DNA from: CAWUIH01 sp963922495
GTDB lineage: Bacteria > Pseudomonadota > Gammaproteobacteria > Coxiellales > Coxiellaceae
Reading direction: 5' to 3'
DNA length: 6,606 bases
Assembly: GCA_963922495.1 (NCBI GenBank)
Contig: CAWUIH010000077.1
Coordinates: 1 to 6,606, forward strand
Part shown: piece by piece, positions 1 through 5,485 of the stretch
Layout: each line of letters starts with the position of its first letter
How positions within the stretch are numbered: the first letter of the stretch is position 1
The notes under the pieces: model-generated
Seen by the model: only the letters and a program-made list of their open reading frames with translations
Databases searched by the model: none
Told to the model about the DNA's origin: nothing
Program-made: the position numbers and the translations under genes

Positions 1-132
1 AAGAAAAATTTCGGGGCAAATGACGGTTATATGTTCTGTGGAAATCGGTGTTTAAGAAAATTTGACCTCAACGGCGCCAAAAATAACAACAATCTGTTTA
101 ACTTTGAGCCACAGTTAATACTTGCAATTTGA
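1..132 (+). CDS. C-terminal end of an unidentified gene running in from the left edge (partial)
   Basis: Frame 1 is open from the first base to a TGA at 130-132, giving 43 residues that end in NFEPQLILAI. The other two forward frames close early, at 21 and at 52-54. The segment contains two cysteines (FCGNRC) and an Asn-rich patch (NNNN), but no motif that I recognise. The stop lies 20 bp before the preferred ATG of the reductase gene, which is ordinary operon spacing. An open run of 43 codons can occur by chance in AT-rich DNA, so this is only a moderate call. Sequence to the left of the window would settle it. Confidence 0.42.
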   Translation, partial: KKNFGANDGYMFCGNRCLRKFDLNGAKNNNNLFNFEPQLILAI

Positions 133-140
133 GACTTGTT

Positions 141-146
141 TGGAGA
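141..146 (+). promoter_or_regulatory. Ribosome binding site deciding the SDR start
   Basis: TGGAGA ends six bases before the ATG at 153. It supports that start over the in-frame TTG at 129. Confidence 0.6.
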
Positions 147-152
147 ATTGTT

Positions 153-962
153 ATGACGAATAAAACAGCATTAGTAACCGGGGCATCTGGAGGTATTGGC
201 AAAGAAATTGCAAAACAATTATTTTTACTAGACTACAATCTCATTTTAGTTTCCAGAAAAATTGATAAACTTGAGCAGGTAAAAGAAAGCATCTTAACTC
301 TTCCAGGCAAAGGTAAAGTCTATGTTTTTCAGGCTGATCTTTCTGAAAAAAATAGCGCTCAATCTATATTTGATTATACAGATCAACAAAACTTTGTTAT
401 TGATGTACTGGTCAACAATGCAGGGGCTGGTATTTATGGTAGCATTGACGCGCTTGATAAAAATAAAATTTATCAGGTGTTAATGTTAAACGTCTACTCA
501 ATGACATGCCTGTGTCAGTTATACGCTCAAGCTATGAAGCAGAGAAAATCAGGGTTTATACTGAACATAGCTTCATTGGCTGCTTATCAGCCTGTGCCTT
601 ATATCGCTGCTTACGCTGCCTCTAAATCCTATGTGTTAAATTTTTCAGAGGCAATCGCTATGGAACTTGAAGATTACGGTGTTTCTGTCACATGTTTTTC
701 TCCAGGGCATACAGCTACTAATTTCTATAGTGGTGCAGACATTCCGGATTCTGATAAGTTTTATGCAATGAGCACACGAGCAAGCGCTGAAGTTGTTGCA
801 AAAGCAGCAATTGATAGCCTCTTTAAGCGAAAACTTTCCGTAATTTGTGGGTTAAGAAATACGATACTCGGCTTGGCTAGTAAATTTTCTACAAGGAAAA
901 TGGCGGCAAAAATAAGTAAAAAGCTTGTTGGTGGCGCTCACGTCAACACTAAAGTTGATTGA
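153..962 (+). CDS. Short-chain dehydrogenase/reductase (classical SDR, COG0300-like)
   Basis: This is a 269-residue cytoplasmic NAD(P)-dependent oxidoreductase with a Rossmann fold; its substrate cannot be read from the sequence. Visible family marks, in order, are the cofactor loop TGASGGIG (residues 9-16), ADL with Asp62, NNAG at 88-91, Asn113, catalytic Ser141, the YAASK active site (Tyr154, Lys158) and a PG pair at 184-185. Arg35 at the end of the second strand (VSRK) suggests NADP(H) preference. The full catalytic set and normal length argue for an active enzyme. The C-terminus is rich in Lys and Arg. I chose the ATG at 153 because TGGAGA at 141-146 sits six bases upstream. An in-frame TTG at 129 would add eight residues but overlaps the stop of the possible upstream gene and has no clear ribosome site. 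The overall pattern is closest to the DltE/YqjQ-like general SDR group. Confidence 0.93.
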   Translation: MTNKTALVTGASGGIGKEIAKQLFLLDYNLILVSRKIDKLEQVKESILTLPGKGKVYVFQADLSEKNSAQSIFDYTDQQNFVIDVLVNNAGAGIYGSIDALDKNKIYQVLMLNVYSMTCLCQLYAQAMKQRKSGFILNIASLAAYQPVPYIAAYAASKSYVLNFSEAIAMELEDYGVSVTCFSPGHTATNFYSGADIPDSDKFYAMSTRASAEVVAKAAIDSLFKRKLSVICGLRNTILGLASKFSTRKMAAKISKKLVGGAHVNTKVD

Positions 963-1010
963 CCTCTTCTGCTTTCGTTCACACCATCGTGCTTGCGTAG
1001 GTGTGAGGTC
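961..1010 (+). repeat. Inverted repeat just after the SDR stop (possible terminator without a T-run)
   Basis: GACCTC at 961-966 pairs with GAGGTC at 1005-1010, and TCACACC at 979-985 pairs with GGTGTGA at 1000-1006. The two pairings share two bases, so they partly compete, but together they can form a bulged hairpin. No run of T follows, so a standard intrinsic terminator is not supported. Its place directly at the stop codon still makes transcript ending or 3' protection a reasonable guess. Confidence 0.4.
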
Positions 1011-1153
1011 TAGAATATGGAGGTGTGAATTAAAATAGTTGCCCCCAGTGTTTATTTGAGAATAATCAATGGTGTGAAAAAAATAAATGATACTAACCAT
1101 TTCTCAAATACAAGCGATCATTGCCAGTGAAAAATAATTGAAGCTTCCCTAAC

Positions 1154-1168
1154 GTACAATGCTTGTAC
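1154..1168. repeat. Perfect inverted repeat GTACAA-TGC-TTGTAC
   Basis: Two six-base arms separated by three bases form a perfect 15-bp dyad. The shape fits either a dimeric repressor operator or a short hairpin. It lies about 330 bp before the next start codon, so a link to that gene is not obvious. A further GTAC occurs at 1184-1187. Confidence 0.35.
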
Positions 1169-1415
1169 AGATGATATAAAAAAGTACAAAAAAGCGCTGT
1201 GATCACTGATAGTGGGCGTTGGCTTGTGAAATCAGTAACTTCCAAGTTTCCTATTAATTAAATCATATTATTATGCCAAATTGTCGTTTGCAAAGGGTTT
1301 TATTTTTTATCTCATCATTCATTCATATTTCTTTAATCTTTAGTATCTAGAACTAAATTTAAAAAAATGATTCAATAAGCGTTTTCCAATACTTTTGAAA
1401 CAGTATTAAGCAATT

Positions 1416-1445
1416 TTGTGGTTTAAATAATAAATCAGTTATCAT
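1416..1445 (+). promoter_or_regulatory. Candidate promoter of the phosphatase-like gene
   Basis: A -10-like TATCAT (1440-1445, five of six consensus bases) lies 18 bp after TTGTGG (1416-1421, three of six). Transcription would start near 1452 and give a leader of about 44 nt. In DNA this AT-rich such matches are common, so the call is weak. Confidence 0.25.
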
Positions 1446-1484
1446 GAAATTTTTGTCAGTAAAAAATACTTTAATTAACTATTA

Positions 1485-1489
1485 AGGGA
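1485..1489 (+). promoter_or_regulatory. Ribosome binding site of the phosphatase-like gene
   Basis: AGGGA ends six bases before the ATG at 1496, a standard spacing that supports this start. Confidence 0.6.
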
Positions 1490-1495
1490 ATCGGG

Positions 1496-3766
1496 ATGAG
1501 AGAACAACCAAATCCAAAAAAAGAGGTAAGTTCATTGCCTCCAAATCCAGCAGAGATCGTTACGTCAACCAGTCAATACGTCACTCCCCAGGAAAAATCC
1601 CCAGCATCTCCTAAAGCTGATGCAGCCGTTAGCAGTTGCCCAAATGTTGATGAAGAGCAAAAACATGATCATTCCGGTTCAGCTGCCAAGTCTATCCTTG
1701 ATAATCGTTTTGAAATATATCACTCTAATCCTTCCGTGCTAGTTTCAATTGGTAACCATGTTATGACTGAAGCTACCGAGGGCGCTAGGAAATTGTCGGA
1801 CTGTGCGAAAGTTATACCTATTGTCGAAGATGGTGTGATTATAGGATATATTCAGGTCACTGCTGATGGACTAGGGCATTTGCGCGGGGCGTCGACAGGC
1901 GTAAATGCAGAAAGAAGGAGGATAAATACATATAGTGCTCAGTTGAGTCGTAAGGTAGTTGATCTCGTCTCTGAACGTATAAGTTTTACTTTTTCTAATA
2001 AAAAAGACTTTACAAAAGAGGACATGCAGCAATGTTTGTTAGCTGTTGGTGAAAAAACGAATGATTATCTTCAAAAGAAATATGCTAATAGGCAAGGTCA
2101 AGGCATTGATCCAAAAGCGTTGCAAACTTGTGTGGTTGCTACCGTAACTTTATTAAATAGAAGCGGCACAAAATATGTTGCGGGTGGCGTGGGTAATCTA
2201 ACGGCATTACTGATCAATGCTGAGACGGGCGATATATTAGAAGATTGCTGTATCCATGATGAATCCTATATCGAACAAAATGTCAATGGTAAGCAAGTAA
2301 GCTTTCCTAAAAGCATTCAGGCGGTTGCAAGAGATGGGTCTTCTGGCCATGGCCATATACAACTAGTAGAAAAACAGTTTGGAACTGAATCTAATGACCC
2401 TAAGCGTTTCTTGTCGACACAATTTTCCGATGGTATTGGCAATTTTCTACCTAGAAAGACGAGCAAAGATGAAAAAAAACAAGGTGGTCAGCTTTTAACA
2501 CAGACAACACACTTGGATTTAGCAAAGTTTCAGAGTCACTTGAAGGAGTCATTTAATTTATCAGGCCAGGACGCAAAAAGCAGTCCATCTAATTTTATAT
2601 CGCCACACCAATTAACTAGAACACTTAATAACTCAGCAGTCGATAACTTGCAGAAAGTTCGGGACAGGTGGTCCGAGAAAGAGAATGTAGCAACATCTGC
2701 AGAAAGGCTTTGTGAAAAGTTAATCAATGGTTACGCGACTCCTCAGCCCGAAAGTCAAACATCTTATGATAAAAATCAAGAAATTAGGCGTGGATATACG
2801 GTTGCACAGCTGTTAAAAGATTTAAATACGGGAGTAGAAAAAGGTATTTATGGAATTGACAGCAGTAGGTTTTCCCGGGAAGTGATCACTTACTGCAATG
2901 AGACGGCCGAACGATATAAAGTTTCTCAGCAACAACCAGCCGCAGTATTAATTAGCAAATTACAGGCCAAGCCGCGTGGTGATGATGCGACGTGTTCTAC
3001 CGTCGAAATCCTCGATTACGATGTGCAGTGTTTGCGAGCATGGCTCTATAAGCCAGTTCAAAAATCTGTACTTCGTCATTTATGCCAACTTGATGAAGCG
3101 CAATTGAAACGAGCTGCTGAGCGACTGACTTCCCAAGTTTATATTCCTGAGAGCGCTGAGGGTGCTCATTTCTACTCACAAACACAAACTGCTTACGAAA
3201 AAGCTAAAATCAAACAGGAAATTGGCCTTATAAGCGCCATTAAGGGATCTCTGTTAGCCGATGTAATGCTATCATTTTGCGATGCAACAAAAGGTCTTGA
3301 CCAGAGTTCTGCTGACGAGATCTTTGAGCAATTAAACCAATTTCTTAGTGATCGTTCAGAAGACCAACTCAAGGCATTCGAAGATATCGCTTCAAAACTC
3401 CCGGGATCACCAGACACATTGAGAAAGATAGGGTCCGTTACGATGGGACTGAGTCTTCCAGTCGGAGGTGGGTTAGGGGCCTTAGCTGTTTTTGTATTCT
3501 ATTGTAGTCTGCTCAGCCCACCCACGTTCATCGCTGCTGGTGGTGGTTTGCTCGTTCTTCTCTGTGTAGGTTTGGCAATCCGTTATTTTGCACGTCCTAA
3601 AGGCCCATCGAAGGCCGTAAAACAGCTTTCAGGTCTTTTATCACGTAACGGTTTTGTGAGGGCCCCCAGCGATACAGAAAACCATTTAGAATCTCAGCCT
3701 AATAGTAGTAATGAGAATGAAGATGAAGATGAGGGTGAAGATGACGCCTTGAGCTCACAGAGATAA
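1496..3766 (+). CDS. Divergent PP2C/PPM-type protein phosphatase with C-terminal membrane hairpin and acidic tail
   Basis: The 756-residue protein starts with about 65 polar, Pro/Ser-rich, probably disordered residues. From about 80 to 508 it follows the order of PPM motifs: an R98/D102 pair (GARKLSD) followed by a beta-strand pattern, DGLGH with Asp124, a CVVATVTLL strand plus AGGVGN (about 212-234), SDGIG with Asp312, and GDDAT with Asp496/Asp497 leading into a final strand. These match the metal-binding aspartates of PPM phosphatases, which remove phosphate from Ser/Thr. Asn234 stands where the family usually has Asp (GD). About 180 residues separate SDG from DDAT, so the domain carries a large insertion. 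A helical region (about 510-645), two membrane segments (about 652-672 and 677-697), a basic loop and an acidic tail (738-750) follow. No signal peptide is visible. The hairpin anchor and tail resemble translocated effectors of intracellular bacteria, but export is inference. Fold assignment is by motif reading only. Confidence 0.72.
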   Translation: MREQPNPKKEVSSLPPNPAEIVTSTSQYVTPQEKSPASPKADAAVSSCPNVDEEQKHDHSGSAAKSILDNRFEIYHSNPSVLVSIGNHVMTEATEGARKLSDCAKVIPIVEDGVIIGYIQVTADGLGHLRGASTGVNAERRRINTYSAQLSRKVVDLVSERISFTFSNKKDFTKEDMQQCLLAVGEKTNDYLQKKYANRQGQGIDPKALQTCVVATVTLLNRSGTKYVAGGVGNLTALLINAETGDILEDCCIHDESYIEQNVNGKQVSFPKSIQAVARDGSSGHGHIQLVEKQFGTESNDPKRFLSTQFSDGIGNFLPRKTSKDEKKQGGQLLTQTTHLDLAKFQSHLKESFNLSGQDAKSSPSNFISPHQLTRTLNNSAVDNLQKVRDRWSEKENVATSAERLCEKLINGYATPQPESQTSYDKNQEIRRGYTVAQLLKDLNTGVEKGIYGIDSSRFSREVITYCNETAERYKVSQQQPAAVLISKLQAKPRGDDATCSTVEILDYDVQCLRAWLYKPVQKSVLRHLCQLDEAQLKRAAERLTSQVYIPESAEGAHFYSQTQTAYEKAKIKQEIGLISAIKGSLLADVMLSFCDATKGLDQSSADEIFEQLNQFLSDRSEDQLKAFEDIASKLPGSPDTLRKIGSVTMGLSLPVGGGLGALAVFVFYCSLLSPPTFIAAGGGLLVLLCVGLAIRYFARPKGPSKAVKQLSGLLSRNGFVRAPSDTENHLESQPNSSNENEDEDEGEDDALSSQR
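3715..3745 (+). repeat. GATGAA-type low-complexity tract coding for the acidic tail
   Basis: Repeating GAAGAT/GATGAA-like units encode the Glu/Asp run ENEDEDEGEDD near the C-terminus of the phosphatase-like protein. Such a tract could change length by slippage while staying in frame in steps of three bases. Confidence 0.5.
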
Positions 3767-3825
3767 TACGATTCATACGAAACGTTGCGTCTATCCCATT
3801 AACTATTGCACTGTGCGCTTCACCG

Positions 3826-3841
3826 CTGATATGATTATCAG
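3826..3841. repeat. Perfect hairpin CTGATA-TGAT-TATCAG between two genes
   Basis: Six-base arms with a four-base loop lie 60 bp after the phosphatase-like gene. No T-run follows, so it is not a typical intrinsic terminator. It could be an operator or an RNA processing hairpin. Confidence 0.35.
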
Positions 3842-3879
3842 ATGAAAAGCTTGTGATTGCAGGCTATTTTATGGTGGAG

Positions 3880-3908
3880 TTGAATTCAGGCTTCATGCAT
3901 GATTTAAA
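3880..3908 (+). promoter_or_regulatory. Weak candidate promoter before the small membrane protein gene
   Basis: TTGAAT (3880-3885) and TTTAAA (3903-3908) are separated by 17 bp and each matches four of six consensus bases. If used, the leader would be only about 16 nt. Read-through from the gene upstream is an equally good explanation for expression. Confidence 0.2.
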
Positions 3909-3930
3909 AAATAACCTTGGAAAATAAAAT

Positions 3931-4284
3931 ATGAGAGAACACAGAAATAATTTTGGAAATCGAGATGCAAAAGGTAGATGCATTGTTTATTGCATACTTA
4001 TAGCTATGAATTCTCTCAGTGCCCTCTCGCTCACTGCTGGTGCACTAATGCTAAAGAAATCACATAATCAAGGTGCAGCAATAGCCCTAATTGCTATTGG
4101 TGGCTCCGTATTATTATTTTGTAATGGTATCCCACTCACTCAATTCTTGTGTCGTAGTAGGCATAGGATCAATGCTGACAATGAAGCTACGCATAGGCTC
4201 AATGCTAACGGACAACACAGTGACAATGTGAACCTTGAGAATGGCAGTCATGCTGGCGCAACTGCAGATCTATCAAATGCTTAA
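3931..4284 (+). CDS. Small two-segment membrane protein of unknown function
   Basis: I do not recognise this 117-residue protein. It has a short basic N-terminus, two hydrophobic segments (about 17-41 and 49-71) joined by a short Lys/His loop, a basic patch (CRSRHR) and a polar Asn-rich tail. The tail holds an imperfect repeat, HRINADN at 78-84 and HRLNANG at 88-94. The hairpin resembles the C-terminal hairpin of the phosphatase-like protein upstream (ALSLTAGAL versus GLSLPVGGGLGAL; IAIGGSVLL versus IAAGGGLLVLL), and the first 18 bases of the two genes agree at 15 positions. GGA at 3919-3921 is a weak, slightly distant ribosome site. The gene is 164 bp downstream on the same strand, so partnership with the phosphatase-like protein is plausible but unproven. 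The reading frame, membrane pattern and tail composition suggest a real gene. Confidence 0.68.
   Translation: MREHRNNFGNRDAKGRCIVYCILIAMNSLSALSLTAGALMLKKSHNQGAAIALIAIGGSVLLFCNGIPLTQFLCRSRHRINADNEATHRLNANGQHSDNVNLENGSHAGATADLSNA
4161..4209 (+). repeat. Imperfect direct repeat with a 30-bp period inside the small membrane protein gene
   Basis: Bases 4161-4179 and 4191-4209 agree at 17 of 19 positions (GCATAGG...CAATGCT...AC). The 30-bp period equals ten codons, so the frame is kept and the protein gains a second HR-N-AN-like unit. This looks like a local duplication that has drifted. Confidence 0.7.
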
Positions 4285-4330
4285 CTGTTTGTTCATGAGG
4301 GGAATTAATTCTCGCACTGCTTATGATTTA

Positions 4331-4360
4331 TAGGCACACTTCCGATCCATTTGCTATAAT
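4331..4360 (+). promoter_or_regulatory. Extended -10 promoter upstream of the DoxX gene
   Basis: A perfect TATAAT at 4355-4360 is preceded by TGC, the extended -10 element. TAGGCA at 4331-4336 matches four of six -35 bases with an 18-bp spacer. Transcription would begin near 4367. This is the best promoter match that I see in the window. Confidence 0.5.
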
Positions 4361-4441
4361 TTTATGTGATGGATAAGCAAGTTAGAGTTCGCTGAAGATG
4401 AGTAACACTTTGTGAAAATAAGCAGGACACAGTCTGCGTTT

Positions 4442-4500
4442 TTAGATGGCTGCATGATGAGATAGCGCATATTGCGAATATGCAAGTTACTTATCATCTA
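4442..4500 (+). repeat. Nested inverted repeat in the DoxX leader
   Basis: The core is GCATATT (4467-4473), a GCG loop, and AATATGC (4477-4483), a perfect seven-base hairpin. TAGATG (4442-4447) and CATCTA (4495-4500) form an outer six-base pair, with weaker complementarity between. No T-run follows the core, so it is not an ordinary terminator. It may be an RNA structure in the leader or a protein-binding dyad. Confidence 0.45.
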
Positions 4501-4616
4501 TTCTACAGTAAATTGCTTAGAACACACACAATTAGCCAATTACCAGTAAGAAATGCAACTAGAAAAATTAAACAATATATCCATGAATCACGCAAAATAA
4601 AATACCGGGGATGTTT

Positions 4617-5450
4617 ATGCTTAAAGGAAATCTGATTCGTCAACTGTTTTTGTTTTTTAGCACTATCACTACGATTGCGTCTATTTATGTCTCTGAAGTA
4701 CAAGACTTTCCATTTCAGGTTGCATTTTTCTTTATTTTATTTACTGCGTTAACTACTTTAATTATATTCTCACTCCGTAAATTTTCGACACTACGATTTG
4801 TACTATCAACATTTACTCTACTGATCGCTTGGCGTATTGGTGCTCTCTACCATATTCCAATAGGGTTAACTATTTTATATGCCATACTATTTTTTACAAA
4901 ATTGATTTACTTTCTTTTTATTGCTCATATCGATATTAAAGGTATTGGGAAATGGACCTCAGGCATTCAGAGTCACTATATTCCTACAATAGAATGGCAA
5001 TTGTTATTTGTTAGGCTATATATAGGTTATGATCTCATTCCACACTTTACTGAGAAACTTTTTGCTGGCCACATTCGTATGGAAGACGTGGATGCTTTCG
5101 CTCAACTAGGCATATCACATCCCTATATTGTAGTTATATTTGCAGGAATTATTGAGTTTTTAGGCTCACTATCGTTGAGCTGCGGTTTTTTTACACGTAT
5201 TGGTAGTATTGGATTGTTTATATATATTATTGTTGCTGCTATCTTAGGCCATCACTTTGAATTGGGGTTTATTTGGGCTTCACACGGTGGTGGTTGGGAA
5301 TATCCTGTGTTATGGGCAATGTTAATTCTAACCTTCTCAATATTCGCGCCATACAAGTTCTCTGTAGATCGATTTATGTTAAACCATTTAACGCTACCTA
5401 AATGGATAAAACATTTAATTGGTGAGGCTAATAAAGAAGTATCGAAGTAA
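4617..5450 (+). CDS. DoxX-family integral membrane protein with N-terminal membrane extension
   Basis: This is a 277-residue, very hydrophobic inner-membrane protein. The C-terminal half (about 125-255) shows the DoxX pattern: an RLYIGY segment with Arg133, the charged pair Glu145/Lys147 in FTEKLFAG, a helix with Glu180 and Gly183 (GIIEFLGSLSL), FTRIGS with Arg194, a helix ending near HHFE, and GGGWEYP (224-230) before the last helix. DoxX proteins are typically near 140 residues; some are linked to sulfur or redox chemistry, others have no known role. Here the first 110 residues add about three or four further membrane segments. GGGG at 4607-4610 touches the ATG at 4611 but is well placed for the in-frame ATG at 4617, which I prefer; the difference is two residues. 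The gene is convergent with its right neighbour, with 35 bp between them and no clear terminator. Confidence 0.85.
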   Translation: MLKGNLIRQLFLFFSTITTIASIYVSEVQDFPFQVAFFFILFTALTTLIIFSLRKFSTLRFVLSTFTLLIAWRIGALYHIPIGLTILYAILFFTKLIYFLFIAHIDIKGIGKWTSGIQSHYIPTIEWQLLFVRLYIGYDLIPHFTEKLFAGHIRMEDVDAFAQLGISHPYIVVIFAGIIEFLGSLSLSCGFFTRIGSIGLFIYIIVAAILGHHFELGFIWASHGGGWEYPVLWAMLILTFSIFAPYKFSVDRFMLNHLTLPKWIKHLIGEANKEVSK

Positions 5451-5485
5451 CAAATACGATTTATTAAAATGTAAGTCTGTAGTTG

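Larger units (their letters stand above)
963..1495. other. Gene-free stretch of 533 bp between the SDR and phosphatase-like genes
   Basis: I see no convincing gene here. Short open frames at 1087 (16 codons) and 1273 (25 codons, hydrophobic) lack ribosome sites. The stretch contains three copies of GGTGTGA (1000, 1022, 1071) plus one inverted copy (979-985), a perfect dyad at 1154-1168, the small palindromes AGCGCT (1193-1198) and GTGATCAC (1199-1206), and long AT-rich tracts from about 1240. The last 100 bp probably hold the promoter and leader of the gene at 1496. Confidence 0.6.
4285..4616. other. Gene-free stretch of about 330 bp before the DoxX gene, probably promoter and long leader
   Basis: No open frame longer than about a dozen codons with a ribosome site is seen. 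Near the left end is the palindrome GAATTAATTC (4302-4311). A strong extended -10 element lies at 4352-4360, and a nested inverted repeat at 4442-4500. A transcript from this promoter would have about 250 nt of leader before the DoxX start; it could equally include a separate small RNA. Confidence 0.5.

Noticed and set aside
62..67. TTGACC as a -35 element for the SDR
   Set aside because: No acceptable -10 element is found 16-18 bp downstream, and the region may be coding.
852..1100. Open frame of 82 codons on the minus strand overlapping the SDR 3' end
   Set aside because: It overlaps the well-supported SDR, shows no family motif, and its coding potential looks like a shadow of the opposite strand.
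1087..1137. 16-codon frame MILTISQIQAIIASEK
   Set aside because: No ribosome site and very short; nothing supports translation.
1199..1206. Palindrome GTGATCAC as a CRP-type site
   Set aside because: It lacks the spaced half-sites of a CRP operator, and the same 8-mer also occurs inside the coding gene near 2882.
1273..1350. 25-codon hydrophobic frame beginning MPNCRLQRVLFF
   Set aside because: It could resemble a small membrane peptide, but no ribosome site precedes the ATG and T-rich DNA yields hydrophobic codons by default.
4503..4703. 66-codon minus-strand frame over the DoxX start
   Set aside because: It overlaps the start of the DoxX gene and its hydrophobic look comes from AT-rich antisense sequence.
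5451..5485. Bidirectional terminator between the DoxX gene and the minus-strand gene
   Set aside because: Only a four-base AAAT/ATTT pairing is visible, with no GC-rich stem or T-run.
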